The notes below the pieces were generated by a model that saw only the letters and a program-made list of their open reading frames with translations, did no database searches and was not told the origin of the DNA. A DNA stretch of 64,000 bases, taken from NCBI GenBank assembly GCA_020634515.1, contig JACKBL010000006.1, forward strand, positions 186,001-250,000, in the 5' to 3' direction. Position numbers and translations under genes: made by a program. Within the stretch, counting starts at the first letter, position 1, and each line of letters opens with the position of its first letter. Source of the stretch: Ardenticatenales bacterium. Lineage in GTDB: Bacteria > Chloroflexota > Anaerolineae > Promineifilales > Promineifilaceae. Positions 15,921 through 24,190 of this stretch are shown here, piece by piece.

Positions 15921-17573
15921 ATGATCGCGTTTTCCCACCTCACCTACCACTATCCAGGGCAGGCGCGCCCCGCGTTGCGCGACATTGATCTGCGCATTAA
16001 CGCAGGCGAGTTTGTGCTGCTTACAGGACCGTCGGGCGCGGGCAAATCCACCTTGCTGCGCTGCCTCAATGGCCTTGTGCCCCACTTCACGGGTGGGCGC
16101 ATTAGTGGTGGCGTGACCGTGGCGGGGCTGGATGTAGTCGCCGCCGGGCCAAACCGGCTCAGCCGCGAGGTGGGGTTTGTCTTCCAGAACCCGGAAGCGC
16201 AGGCGGTGCTGGACCAGGTGGAGGCGGAGATTGCGTTTGGGTTGGAACAGGCGAATATGCCGGCATCGCAAATGCGCCAGCGCGTGACGGACGTGATGGA
16301 CCGGTTGGCCCTGACTCCCCTGCGCCGGCGCGCCATCAACACCCTCTCCGGCGGCGAACGGCAGCGGCTGGCTCTGGCGACCGCCCTGGCCCTGCGCCCG
16401 CGCATACTGGCGCTGGACGAACCGACCAGCCAGCTTGACCCGGAAGCCGCCGCCAACCTGCTGGACATGCTGGTGCGGCTCAATCGGGATGATGGCCTGA
16501 CCGTTGTCCTCGTCGAACATCGTCTGGAGCGGGTGCTGCCTTATGCGGATCGGGTGGTGGTGGTGGACGATGGGCGCATCGTGGCGGATGGTCCCGTGTT
16601 GGAGACGCTGGATGATCTGCCCTACTTGCCGCCGGTGACGGCGCTGGGGCGGCGGATGGGTTGGCAGCCGCCGCCGTTGACGGTGGACGAGGCGCGCGCG
16701 TTTGCGCCAATGCCGGCATTGCCGCCGCCCCCCGCACCCCCCACACCCACGTCCACGTCCACGTCCGCGCCGCTGTTGGAAGTGGACCAACTCGCCTGCA
16801 CGCTGGCGCGCCAGCCCGTTCTGCGCGACATATCCCTGACGGTGGGCGCGGGGGAGGTGGTGGCGCTGTTGGGGCGGAATGGCGCGGGCAAGACGACGCT
16901 GCTGCGCTGCGTTGCCGGGCTGTTGCCGTTGGCGGCGGGGGCGGTGCGGTTGGATGGGGACGATTTGGCGGGGCGTTCCGTGGCGGAGCGATGCCGGCAT
17001 ATCGCCTACCTGCCGCAGAACCCCGATGATCTCCTATATGCCGGCAGCGTCCGCGAAGAACTGCTCATCACCCTGCGCAACCATCGCCTCGATCCCGCCC
17101 ATCCCCCCATCCTCCCCGCCGGCCTGCTTGCCCACCTCGGACTCGGCGACGTTCAGGACGCCTATCCCCGCGACCTCTCCGTCGGGCAGCGGCAGCGCGT
17201 CGCCTTTGGCGCGGTCAGCGTCACCGGTCCGCGCCTGCTGCTGCTGGACGAGCCGACGCGCGGCCTGGACATGGCCGCCAAACAGCAGTTGCTGCACATG
17301 TGCCGTTGGTGGCTGGACGACGGCGCGGGGCTACTGCTGGTTACGCATGACGTGGAACTGGCCGCCGCTGCCGCCGACCGCGTCTACATCCTGGACGCCG
17401 GTCAGATTGTCGCCGCCGGCCCTCCTGGGCAGGTGCTGGCCACCCACCCCGAATTCGCCCCGCAAATGGTTCAGCTTTTCCCCGGCCAGGGCTGGCTCAC
17501 CCCCGACCAGGCCGCCGCCGCCTTCATCCTTCATCATTCGCACGCTGGAGTGTCTCATGCCTCGACTAACTAA
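15921..17573 (+). CDS. ECF transporter A component, two fused ATPase domains (EcfA-EcfA')
   Basis: Protein of 550 residues containing both ATPase subunits of the ECF module in one chain. Domain 1: Walker A GPSGAGKST at 36-44, signature LSGGERQR, Walker B LALDEPTSQLDP. Domain 2 (about 285-540): Walker A GRNGAGKTT near 318, signature LSVGQRQR, Walker B LLLDEPTRGLDM, H-loop VTHD. A Pro/Thr/Ser linker (about residues 265-285) separates them. In many ECF systems these are two genes. ATG 15921 is 19 bases after the small membrane protein gene, and the 3' end overlaps the adenosyltransferase start by 17 bases. Confidence 0.93.
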   Translation: MIAFSHLTYHYPGQARPALRDIDLRINAGEFVLLTGPSGAGKSTLLRCLNGLVPHFTGGRISGGVTVAGLDVVAAGPNRLSREVGFVFQNPEAQAVLDQVEAEIAFGLEQANMPASQMRQRVTDVMDRLALTPLRRRAINTLSGGERQRLALATALALRPRILALDEPTSQLDPEAAANLLDMLVRLNRDDGLTVVLVEHRLERVLPYADRVVVVDDGRIVADGPVLETLDDLPYLPPVTALGRRMGWQPPPLTVDEARAFAPMPALPPPPAPPTPTSTSTSAPLLEVDQLACTLARQPVLRDISLTVGAGEVVALLGRNGAGKTTLLRCVAGLLPLAAGAVRLDGDDLAGRSVAERCRHIAYLPQNPDDLLYAGSVREELLITLRNHRLDPAHPPILPAGLLAHLGLGDVQDAYPRDLSVGQRQRVAFGAVSVTGPRLLLLDEPTRGLDMAAKQQLLHMCRWWLDDGAGLLLVTHDVELAAAAADRVYILDAGQIVAAGPPGQVLATHPEFAPQMVQLFPGQGWLTPDQAAAAFILHHSHAGVSHASTN

Positions 17574-18120
17574 AATCTACACGCGCACCGGTGATGATGG
17601 CACGACATCGCTGGGCAGCCGCCGCCGCGTGCCCAAAGACGCGCTGCGGGTGCAGGCGTATGGAACCGTGGACGAATTGAACGCCGTGTTGGGCGTGGCG
17701 CTGGCGCACGGCCTCAGCGCGCGGCTGGCTCCCGTGGTAACGGCGATACAAAATGAGTTATTCCATCTGGGATCAGACCTCTGCTTTCCCGAAGAAGATA
17801 AGCAGGCGTACCAGATACCGCAAATCGAGGCGCGGCATGTGGCCGCGTTGGAAGCGGTGATCGACGAGCTGAGCGAGAAAGTTGGGCCGCTGCGGAACTT
17901 CATCCTGCCCGGCGGGACCATAGGCGCGGCGCAGTTGCACGTGGCGCGTACCGTTTGCCGCCGCGCCGAACGAGACGTGATCACCCTGGCGCGCGAGGAA
18001 GCGGTGGGCGATTATGTGGTACGCTACCTCAACCGCCTCTCCGATGCCCTTTTTGTGATGGCTCGCTACGAGAATCTGGCGGCCAACGTGCCCGAACCGC
18101 TGTGGGATTCGCGCGCCTGA
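17557..18120 (+). CDS. PduO-type cob(I)alamin adenosyltransferase
   Basis: Enzyme of 187 residues that transfers the adenosyl group of ATP to reduced cob(I)alamin, giving adenosylcobalamin in the cytoplasm. The N-terminal ATP-binding motif YTRTGDDGTTSL, the central VDELNAVLG and the C-terminal motifs FILPGGT and HVARTVCRRAERDV are typical of the PduO/MMAB family, and the length is normal. The start at 17557 lies inside the end of the fused ATPase gene. As last gene of the riboswitch operon it completes the path from capture to coenzyme. Confidence 0.95.
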   Translation: MPRLTKIYTRTGDDGTTSLGSRRRVPKDALRVQAYGTVDELNAVLGVALAHGLSARLAPVVTAIQNELFHLGSDLCFPEEDKQAYQIPQIEARHVAALEAVIDELSEKVGPLRNFILPGGTIGAAQLHVARTVCRRAERDVITLAREEAVGDYVVRYLNRLSDALFVMARYENLAANVPEPLWDSRA

Positions 18121-18423
18121 TTACGACGCATACGTGCCGGAACCTCATTGGCGTGCGGGCGGGGCGGCGCGCAAGCCCCGCAAGACGAGAATTGCCGGGC
18201 GCGCAAGTGGCAGGTTGCGACTCCGCAAAAACGCAAACAACCGCCCCTTTCGCCCCTCATACCTCCTGCCTCCTACCTCATGATGCCCCGCCCCTACGGG
18301 AAACCCCGCAAAATGGGAATTGCCGGTCTGGTGGCGAACCATTACGCAGCCCGACCTTTTTCGGGTAAACTTCGGGACCTGGCGACTGTCTGCCCGGCAT
18401 CTGTCTACAGAAGGAGCGACCGT
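18121..18423. other. Intergenic region without recognised gene
   Basis: Three hundred bases between the adenosyltransferase and a small membrane protein gene. A few short near-repeats (GCGCGCAAG, CGCAAAAACGCAAAC) are visible, but no hairpin with a T run and no RNA gene was recognised. A ribosome site (AGAAGGAGC) appears at its end. Confidence 0.6.
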
Positions 18424-18567
18424 ATGAACCTGAGCCTCTTTGGCGCTATCATTATCCTTTTATGGGTGGTAATTTTGTTACTTTACTTCCGCACCTCGAA
18501 CCAACACAGCAGCCTGCATGACGAGATCGAAGCCCTGAATGCCGGGTTGGACGAATCGAAAAAATAA
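18424..18567 (+). CDS. 47-residue single-pass membrane protein
   Basis: Very short protein: one N-terminal membrane helix (about residues 4-21, FGAIIILLWVVILLLYF) then a charged helix-prone tail (SLHDEIEALNAGLDESKK). A clear AAGGAGCG sits six bases before ATG 18424. The helix-plus-EIEAL-tail layout resembles CcmD-like proteins, but no cytochrome c maturation genes are nearby, so no function is assigned. Confidence 0.65.
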   Translation: MNLSLFGAIIILLWVVILLLYFRTSNQHSSLHDEIEALNAGLDESKK

Positions 18568-18731
18568 TCTGCCAACTACCGGGAACGTTGATGGCCGCCA
18601 AAAGTTGACGCGACGAACGATAGCCATTGACTCTCTGTGTCTAAAACGTGATTTCTTTTGCCTGGATGAAGTCACGCGCGAAGCCCGGAAACCGGTTTTT
18701 CGGTGTTCTCACCATTTCTGAGGACGGAGAT

Positions 18732-19394
18732 ATGCGACTGAGGTTGTTCTTGCTGAGTTTATGCCTTGCCGCCGCGCTGCTGGTGGGATGCCTTCCCGAC
18801 CGTTTTCGCGGGCCGGATGCTTGCGATGAGGGTGGCGTGCTTTTTACTGATGATTTCTCCCCAGACCGCAACTGCGGTTGGGTGGCATACAATCAGGGTG
18901 GGGCCGTTGTGGAGATGGTTGATGGGGCGTTGCAACTGAGTACGAGCCAGCAGGGGCAGGTGTGGTGGACGAATCCGGGGCGACAGTTTGACGACGTGAT
19001 TATCACCGTGCAGGCGCGGCAGATGAGCGGCCCAGACAACAACGCTTATGGCGTGATCTGCCGTTACCAGAATAAGGACAACTTCTATATTTTCCTGGTG
19101 AGCGGAGATGGTTTTTACGCTATTGGTAAGTACCAGAGCGGCAACGAAGTGATGCAGTACCTGACGGGAGATGGCAAATTCGTGGCGTCCGACGTGATCA
19201 ACCAGGGGGTGGCGATGAATCAGATTCGGGCAAGTTGCATCGGCGACCAGTTGAGCCTGGCGGTGAACGGATTACCGCTGGCGTCGGTGACGGATCCGAC
19301 GTTTGTGGTGGGGGATATGGGACTGGCGGGGAGTACGTTCGAGGCCGGCACGGCGGTGATTACGTTTGACAATGTGCAAGTTTTGGCTCCGTAG
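18732..19394 (+). CDS. Lipoprotein with a beta-sandwich (DUF1080/LamG-like) domain
   Basis: Lipoprotein of 220 residues. The signal peptide ends in LLVGC. The mature part starts with LFTDDFSPDRNCGW and continues in alternating beta-strand patterns with RYQNKDNFYIFLVSGDGFYAIGKY and RASCIGDQLSLAVNG, typical of concanavalin-like sandwich domains such as DUF1080. It shares its layout with the next gene (FADAFTPGQSGPW, FRIQDAGGFYRFNITGDGYYTL), so the two are paralogues. Substrate and role are unknown. ATG 18732 follows GGAGAT. Confidence 0.75.
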   Translation: MRLRLFLLSLCLAAALLVGCLPDRFRGPDACDEGGVLFTDDFSPDRNCGWVAYNQGGAVVEMVDGALQLSTSQQGQVWWTNPGRQFDDVIITVQARQMSGPDNNAYGVICRYQNKDNFYIFLVSGDGFYAIGKYQSGNEVMQYLTGDGKFVASDVINQGVAMNQIRASCIGDQLSLAVNGLPLASVTDPTFVVGDMGLAGSTFEAGTAVITFDNVQVLAP

Positions 19395-20046
19395 GGAGTG
19401 GGTGACGGTTTTGTTGCTGCTGTTGGTGGGGGCGGGGGGATGCCGGCATTCTTCCCTTCCCAACACCGGCAACACCGCCGGGGATATTCTCTTCGCCGAC
19501 GCCTTCACACCGGGGCAATCTGGTCCCTGGCAGTTGGAAGCTGATGCCGCCGGAACGACGGCTATTGAAGACGAACGCCTCATCATTAGCATCCAGGAAG
19601 CCAATACGCTGCAATACGCCACCTTGCGCGAACCTGACTTCACCGACTTCTCCCTGGAAGTCGATGCGACCTTCCTGGACGGCCCGGTAAACGGCAGCTA
19701 CGGCGTGTTGTTTCGCATCCAGGACGCGGGGGGATTCTATCGTTTCAACATCACGGGAGACGGATATTACACGCTGGATCGGTTGAATGGAGATGGTTCG
19801 TGGACGCCGCTGCTGCCTAACGGTTGGGCGGAGTCGGCGGCGATCAAGTCGGGTTTGCGGGCGACGAACCGGTTGAAGGTGGTCGTAGGGGGGCCGAACA
19901 TGATTTTGTATGTGAATGGCGAGCCGTTGGGGCAATTTACGGATGCGATGGGGTATGCGCGGGGGTTGGTGGGGGTTAATGCCGGCACTTTCGCCCAACC
20001 AGGTGTCCGCGCCGCCTTCGACAACCTCATGATTCGCCAGCCGTAA
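19372..20046 (+). CDS. Paralogous lipoprotein with the same beta-sandwich domain
   Basis: Second lipoprotein of the pair, about 224 residues, with lipobox VGAGGC after a short hydrophobic segment. Conserved blocks with the neighbour are a DAF-x-PG-x-x-GPW start, a GVLFRIQDAGGFYRFNITGDG core and a LKVVVGGPNMILYVNGE late strand. ATG 19372 overlaps the previous gene by 23 bases. A GTG at 19402, preceded by AGGGAG, is an alternative start that would still give a lipoprotein signal. The pair looks like a tandem duplication that has diverged well. Confidence 0.72.
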   Translation: MCKFWLRREWVTVLLLLLVGAGGCRHSSLPNTGNTAGDILFADAFTPGQSGPWQLEADAAGTTAIEDERLIISIQEANTLQYATLREPDFTDFSLEVDATFLDGPVNGSYGVLFRIQDAGGFYRFNITGDGYYTLDRLNGDGSWTPLLPNGWAESAAIKSGLRATNRLKVVVGGPNMILYVNGEPLGQFTDAMGYARGLVGVNAGTFAQPGVRAAFDNLMIRQP

Positions 20047-20052
20047 TCCCTC

Positions 20053-20946
20053 ATGCCTGAGCGTCTTATCGCCCTCTACCCGCCCGGCGCGCGCGTGGAA
20101 ATCCGTTTTGCCAACGACGACAATGCCGCCTGGCAGCCGGCCATTGTGCTGCGGCATGAACCGCCGGGGATGTGGGTTGCCGCCGCCGACGGCCATCGCT
20201 GGTTTGTCACCAACACGAAGCGCGTACGCAATGCCGGCATGTCCGAGACCGTCGCCGCCCAACTTCTCACTCTCAACCGCGCGTTTTACGAGCGCATGGC
20301 CGCCGAATTCGCCCAATCCCGCCGGCAGCCGTGGCCCGGTTTCCAGGAACTCATCCCCTGGCTGCCCGCGGAAAAATGTGATTTGTTGGACGTGGGCTGC
20401 GGATCGGGGCGATTGGGGGGCTTCTTCTGGCGAGAGGCGCGGCTGCGTAGCTACACAGGCGTGGATTTCAGTGAGCCATTGCTACGGATCGCGCGGGCGG
20501 AAAATGCCGGCACATTCGCGCAACGAGACCTGAGCCAACCAGACTGCCTGCACGGCCTGGGCGACTACGACGCCATCGCCTGCCTGGCCACCATGCAGCA
20601 CATTCCGGGGCGCGCCAATCGTCTGCGGCTGCTACGTGAGATGGCCGACCACCTGCGCCCCGGCGGTCGCCTGTTCCTGGCGCACTGGCAGTTTGCCCGC
20701 AATCCACGCCAGCAGCGCAAAGTGAACGATTGGGAATCTATTGGCCTTTCCGCCGTAGATGTGGAGCCGCGCGACTATCTGCTGTCGTGGCGGCGCGGCG
20801 GCTTTGCCTGGCGCTACGTCTGCCTGATCGACGCCGCCGAGATGGCCGCGCTGGCGCAAGAAGCCGGCCTGACCATCCTGCACCAATTCCATAGCGACGG
20901 ACGGGAGGGGGATTTGAACCTGTACACCGTGTTGCAAACGGCGTAG
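20053..20946 (+). CDS. Class I SAM methyltransferase, Trm9/ALKBH8-like
   Basis: Protein of 297 residues. After an N-terminal segment of about 75 residues of unknown role (RLIALYPPGARVEIRF) comes the block NRAFYERMAAEFAQSRRQPWPGF, like the start of Trm9-type tRNA methyltransferases, then SAM motif I LLDVGCGSGRLGGFF, motif II GVDFSE and a post-motif HLRPGGRLFLAHW. The HWQFARNPRQQRK segment is rich in basic residues, compatible with RNA binding. The target is not shown by the sequence. The gene starts six bases after the lipoprotein gene. Confidence 0.75.
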   Translation: MPERLIALYPPGARVEIRFANDDNAAWQPAIVLRHEPPGMWVAAADGHRWFVTNTKRVRNAGMSETVAAQLLTLNRAFYERMAAEFAQSRRQPWPGFQELIPWLPAEKCDLLDVGCGSGRLGGFFWREARLRSYTGVDFSEPLLRIARAENAGTFAQRDLSQPDCLHGLGDYDAIACLATMQHIPGRANRLRLLREMADHLRPGGRLFLAHWQFARNPRQQRKVNDWESIGLSAVDVEPRDYLLSWRRGGFAWRYVCLIDAAEMAALAQEAGLTILHQFHSDGREGDLNLYTVLQTA

Positions 20947-20949
20947 CTT

Positions 20950-21444
20950 CTAGTTGCCGCGATGCTGCCCCAGGAACAAATGCAGTTGCGCGGCATGTTC
21001 CTGCACATGGCGCATGTTGTACAGTTGTAGCTCCGCGAACGTGATTTCTCCCCAGGGAAACCGGCACAGGCGGCGCGCTTCTTCTGCCGACAATGTGGTT
21101 ATGGTCTCCGTGCATTTGCGGCGGCACAAGGCCAGATAGTCAAGCAGTTCGTCGCGGAAGTAGGTACGTGGCAGGACTTCGTTCGCCTGCATTTCTACCA
21201 GGTCGAAAGGGGCTGGCGGCATAAATCCCTCTTCCGCTCCGGTCAGGTAGAGGTCGAGCCAGAAAAGCGCATGGTAGCCGAGATACCAGAAGGCGGAGAA
21301 TCCCGCCGCTACCCATTGCTCCGGCTCGTCCGTCCACAGTTTCTTTTCCCATAGTTCGTCCGGGCAGTTGCGCAGGGCGTCTTCTAGCGAGTCGATGGTG
21401 ATGAGGAATTGCCGGCACAACATCTCATGATTGATGATGTCCAT
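20950..21444 (-). CDS. DinB-family four-helix protein
   Basis: Protein of 164 residues with DinB-type metal-site helices: AFWYLGYHALFWLDLYL in the middle and LYNMRHVQEHAAQLHLFL near the end, where His residues would bind a divalent metal. It is a distant relative of the DfsB-like protein at 9565-10074. Family members include thiol transferases for bacillithiol or mycothiol, but nothing here fixes the substrate. It converges with the methyltransferase gene, with 3 bases between the stops. Confidence 0.8.
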   Translation of the reverse strand: MDIINHEMLCRQFLITIDSLEDALRNCPDELWEKKLWTDEPEQWVAAGFSAFWYLGYHALFWLDLYLTGAEEGFMPPAPFDLVEMQANEVLPRTYFRDELLDYLALCRRKCTETITTLSAEEARRLCRFPWGEITFAELQLYNMRHVQEHAAQLHLFLGQHRGN

Positions 21445-21483
21445 GATTCGTCCTTGCTCCGAATGCGGTAGACAGCAGAGTTA

Positions 21484-21897
21484 TCAGTCATCTGCCGCCG
21501 GGTCATACGGCACAACGCTCTCCTGCTCGTTAGGGTCATTCCTGGCCACAAGCGCGTGCGCCGGTTCCGTATCGCTCAGATTAACCGGTTGGTGCGGCAC
21601 ATCGGCGGGGATAAAGATGAAATCGCCCGCCTCATTGATAATCGAGCGCTTCAACCCCGGACCATAGCGCGTTTCCACGCGCCCGCGCAAGAGATAGATA
21701 GCCGTCTCATACCCGCGATGCACATGCGGCTGCGCCGCCCCACCGGGCGGAATCACCACCAGATTCATGGAAAGATGCCGCGCACCCGCCGTCGCCTCCG
21801 AAATACCCACGAAATTAGGCAACTGCTGCCGCGTCATCGTCGTCGCCTCCGGACGCACCGTCACTATCTCAGCGGAACTATTCAAGCTATTGTCCAT
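21484..21897 (-). CDS. Single-domain cupin protein
   Basis: Small beta-barrel protein of 137 residues. Cupin motif 1 reads PHVHRGYETAIYLLRGRVETRYG and motif 2 GDFIFIPADVPHQPVN (parts quoted); the two His, one Glu and a further His provide a metal site. The start at 21897 lies 39 bases beyond the DinB-like gene in the same orientation. Function could be enzymatic or sensory; the family is too broad to say. Confidence 0.85.
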   Translation of the reverse strand: MDNSLNSSAEIVTVRPEATTMTRQQLPNFVGISEATAGARHLSMNLVVIPPGGAAQPHVHRGYETAIYLLRGRVETRYGPGLKRSIINEAGDFIFIPADVPHQPVNLSDTEPAHALVARNDPNEQESVVPYDPAADD

Positions 21898-21957
21898 GTC
21901 GTTTTGCTCCTTTTCCTTTATTTTTCAGGATGCGGATGAACGCGGAAAAACGCGGAT

Positions 21958-22118
21958 TCACGTTCTATTGCGTGGTTCAAGGGGGGAGATGATCAGGATG
22001 TTTGTGCCAAAGGGGTCGGTGACGGGGCAGGCGCGGATGGGTTCGTACATCAGTTGGTCGCTGGGCGCGATGCCGGCACCGCCTGCGGCGAAAAAGGCGG
22101 TTTGCAGCGGTTCCACTT
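21958..22118 (-). pseudogene. Truncated copy of a VOC (glyoxalase-like) gene
   Basis: The minus strand encodes about 50 residues (LQTAFFAAGGAG, DQLMYEPIRACPVTDPFGTN, ILIISPL) that closely match the C-terminal third of the intact VOC gene at 23055-23504. Similarity stops abruptly near 22118, with no start or upstream domain. A second, much shorter trace of the same end appears at about 22238-22265. This is a degraded duplication. Confidence 0.85.
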
Positions 22119-22420
22119 CGTCTTAACGAGTGTCTGGCCTGGCAAGAGGTCTTTCAATTCGCCCGACTTCACGAAGCCAAACCCGAAAAACAGTGGACTA
22201 AACTTGTTGCTGTTCCTCCCTCTCTCCGTCGGCTAGTGGAACGGGGAGAGAATCAGAATGTTTTTGCTCACGGGGGAGATCTGGGAAGATGCGAATGGGC
22301 GGTCGCGCCGCCCCCCGGTTAGCCTTTTAGGGTTCGCTCGGAATAAACTTTGGAGGCTCTGATTATAGAAGAATCCTTTCAGCGCATCCGTCAATTCCAA
22401 TGTTATAAACGGATGCGCCC
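22119..22420. other. Degenerate region between pseudogene and toxin gene
   Basis: No convincing gene. It contains a second small remnant of the VOC 3' end (about 22238-22265) and most of a family-2 inverted repeat (22371-22427). Short open frames here lack starts and family similarity. Confidence 0.6.
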
Positions 22421-22446
22421 TTACAAGGACAACACGAGGCGCATCC
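22371..22446. repeat. Dispersed inverted repeat family 2, copy 1
   Basis: GCGCATCCGT (22382-22391) faces ACGGATGCGC (22409-22418), and a further GGCGCATCC follows at about 22438-22446. The pattern spans the toxin gene stop codon. Related copies are at 29939-30000, 41697-41760 and 46919-46975. Confidence 0.75.
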
Positions 22447-22765
22447 CTGTTTCAACCTGCCGCATTGTCCTGGCGGATAAGGTGCTTACGTACCCGGTCA
22501 GGAATGACTTGTCAACCGTGATTATTTGAGAAACATTGATCACGGAATCTCGTGGCAGGCCGCTTTGTCTAGTGCTGACCATCACGTTACCGGGCGCATT
22601 GGCCAGCTTTATATTGCCCGTAATCGCCAATACGATGATCGTTTGGATTCTACTATTGTTGAAGGCATCGGACTGGACCACCAGGACGGGTCGCCTGCAG
22701 CCGGGTGACGAACCAACCGCATCTGGCAAAGATGCCCACCAAATTTCACTACGATTCATCACCAT
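22421..22765 (-). CDS. MazF/PemK-family endoribonuclease toxin
   Basis: Protein of 112-114 residues with the MazF pattern: an early EIWWASLPD, RRPVLVVQSDAFN holding the catalytic Arg region, the NVMVSTRQSGLPRDSVINVSQI core and a final VETGMRLVLSL. It would cleave mRNA at short sequences when free of antitoxin. Two ATGs (22765 and 22759) overlap the antitoxin stop, so the genes are translationally coupled. The 3' end runs into a family-2 repeat. Confidence 0.92.
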   Translation of the reverse strand: MVMNRSEIWWASLPDAVGSSPGCRRPVLVVQSDAFNNSRIQTIIVLAITGNIKLANAPGNVMVSTRQSGLPRDSVINVSQIITVDKSFLTGYVSTLSARTMRQVETGMRLVLSL

Positions 22766-22995
22766 TCTTCCGCGGGCAAGGATTGTAATTGTATTTGTAG
22801 GAGCGTGGCATCAATGGCGCTAGAGGTTTCCGCATAAACCTCATTAAGCACCTCGGTGGTGGCCTTCTCATCAAATGTATCCAGGAAACGGGCGAGGGCG
22901 GTTGCATAGAGTTGGCTGCGCGACATCCCCAGCCGCCTGGCCAGGCGTTCAGCCGCTTCAAAAATCGGATCGGGTACGGAAATAGCTGTTTTCAT
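22759..22995 (-). CDS. MazE-like ribbon-helix-helix antitoxin
   Basis: Antitoxin of 78 residues. The N-terminal MKTAISVPDPIFEAAERLARRLGMSRSQLY is a ribbon-helix-helix DNA-binding domain, and the acidic C-terminal tail ending LQSLPAEEW would wrap the toxin. ATG 22995 is chosen because an upstream ATG at 23034 would add residues encoded across the likely operator at 23003-23020. The gene precedes and overlaps the MazF-like toxin gene in the usual antitoxin-first order. Confidence 0.92.
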   Translation of the reverse strand: MKTAISVPDPIFEAAERLARRLGMSRSQLYATALARFLDTFDEKATTEVLNEVYAETSSAIDATLLQIQLQSLPAEEW

Positions 22996-23002
22996 GATAT
23001 GA

Positions 23003-23020
23003 GTATAACAGTGGTTATAC
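23003..23020 (-). promoter_or_regulatory. Palindromic operator of the MazEF-like module
   Basis: GTATAAC and GTTATAC face each other across four bases, eight bases upstream of the antitoxin start. The site would be bound by the ribbon-helix-helix antitoxin for autoregulation. It also contains TATAAC-like promoter sequence, so binding would block transcription. Confidence 0.6.
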
Positions 23021-23054
23021 CTGGAATCAAGCATTCATCAAATGAGGACTACCT

Positions 23055-23504
23055 TCAAGCATGCCTGTTTTTCTCTTTCTCCGTTGATTGGCTCAGGGGG
23101 GAGATGATCAGGATGTTTGTGCCAAAGGGGTCGGTGACGGGGCAGGAGCGGATGGGTTCGTACATCAGTTGGTCGCCGGGCGGTTGGCCGACGCCGCCGG
23201 CGGTCACGAATGCAGCTTGCAGGCGCTCCGCCGCGGCGGGGGTCTGCATGACGAACAGGACTTCGACGTTTTGCGGGGAACCGTTCTTGCCCTGGAGCAG
23301 GGTGAGCCAGGTGTGGCCGATTTGCCACCCGCGCGTGCCTTCCCCTTCGACGTAGGCTGGCGGTCCCAGCACTTGCGCGTAATAGGCGACGGCCTCCGCG
23401 TAGTCGGCGAAGTATAGGGTTATGCCGTAGAGGCCGGTGAAGGCAAAGCGCGGCTGCGGCGGGGGGGAGGTAAAGAATTTCTGGCGGTAGGTAGCGTAAT
23501 CCAT
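23055..23504 (-). CDS. VOC-superfamily (glyoxalase/bleomycin resistance-like) protein
   Basis: Protein of 149 residues with the paired beta-alpha-beta VOC pattern: FTGLYGITLYFADYAEAVAYYAQVLG in the first module and QLMYEPIRSCPVTDPFGTNILIISPL at the end (parts quoted). Glu in MYEP and the DPFGTN turn are typical of metal-site or fold-conserving positions. The substrate is unknown. A truncated duplicate lies about 1 kb downstream in the same orientation at 21958-22118. Confidence 0.85.
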   Translation of the reverse strand: MDYATYRQKFFTSPPPQPRFAFTGLYGITLYFADYAEAVAYYAQVLGPPAYVEGEGTRGWQIGHTWLTLLQGKNGSPQNVEVLFVMQTPAAAERLQAAFVTAGGVGQPPGDQLMYEPIRSCPVTDPFGTNILIISPLSQSTEKEKNRHA

Positions 23505-23721
23505 GCGTATTTTTCGTGAAACGAGGGAAGCTGATTTGCTTATGCCAGATAATTGCGGTAAGTATAATGGGGAAGGGGGGCGAGGGCAAGAGCCGCGAGG
23601 GGGGCGGTGGATGGGGTTGGGCGGCTTTCTCGCGGCATTGTTGCCCGCCTGGGGCGCGTCCGGTTGGGCTTGCCTACCCGCCGCCTCGCTCCCGTGTTAC
23701 AATGTCGGCGGAGGTTCTACA

Positions 23722-24171
23722 ATGTCACTGAAAGAACAATTGCAGGCAGACGTGGCCGCGGCGATGCGCGGCGGCGAGACGGAGAAGCGCGATACGCTGC
23801 GCGGCGTGATGGCGGCCATTAAGCAGGTGGAGAAGGACGACGGCGTAACGCTGGATGACGCGGGCGTGCTGGCCGTCCTGGGCAAACAGGTGAAGCAGCG
23901 GCGAGAGACGATTGCCGACGCGGAGCGGGCGGGTCGCCCCGACCTGATGGCGACGGCGGAGGCGGAAATCGCGCTGATTGAGGCGTACCTGCCCCGCCAG
24001 ATGTCGCGCGCGGAGGTTGAAGCGGTTGTGGAGGCGACGATGCAGCGTTTGGGTGTGACGGATTTGAAGGGCATGGGCAAGGTGATGGGGGTGGTGATGG
24101 GGCAGTTGAAGGGAAAGGCGGATGGCGGGTTGGTGAATCAGGTGGTGCGGGAGAAGTTGCAGCCGCGTTGA
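23722..24171 (+). CDS. yqeY: GatB/YqeY domain protein
   Basis: Protein of 149 residues matching YqeY, related to the tail domain of the amidotransferase GatB. Typical blocks are LKEQLQADVAAAMRGGETEKRDTLRGVMAAIK, a middle RRETIADAERAGRPDL and EIALIEAYLPRQMSRAEVEAVV, ending with KGMGKVMGVVMGQLKGKADG (parts quoted). A role in tRNA-dependent amidation is suspected from homology only. The start ATG 23722 has GGAGG nine bases upstream. It precedes the 7TM-HD gene by 19 bases. Confidence 0.92.
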   Translation: MSLKEQLQADVAAAMRGGETEKRDTLRGVMAAIKQVEKDDGVTLDDAGVLAVLGKQVKQRRETIADAERAGRPDLMATAEAEIALIEAYLPRQMSRAEVEAVVEATMQRLGVTDLKGMGKVMGVVMGQLKGKADGGLVNQVVREKLQPR

Positions 24172-24190
24172 GCCGCGACGCGCCCGGTGC

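Noticed and set aside
15741..17000. Long minus-strand frame opposite the fused ECF ATPase gene
   Set aside because: Composition is that of an antisense frame in GC-rich DNA, and the plus-strand ATPase motifs are complete.
22128..22320. Open frame with plausible residues (VFQFARLHEAKPEKQW)
   Set aside because: No start codon, no ribosome site and no family; it overlaps VOC remnants.
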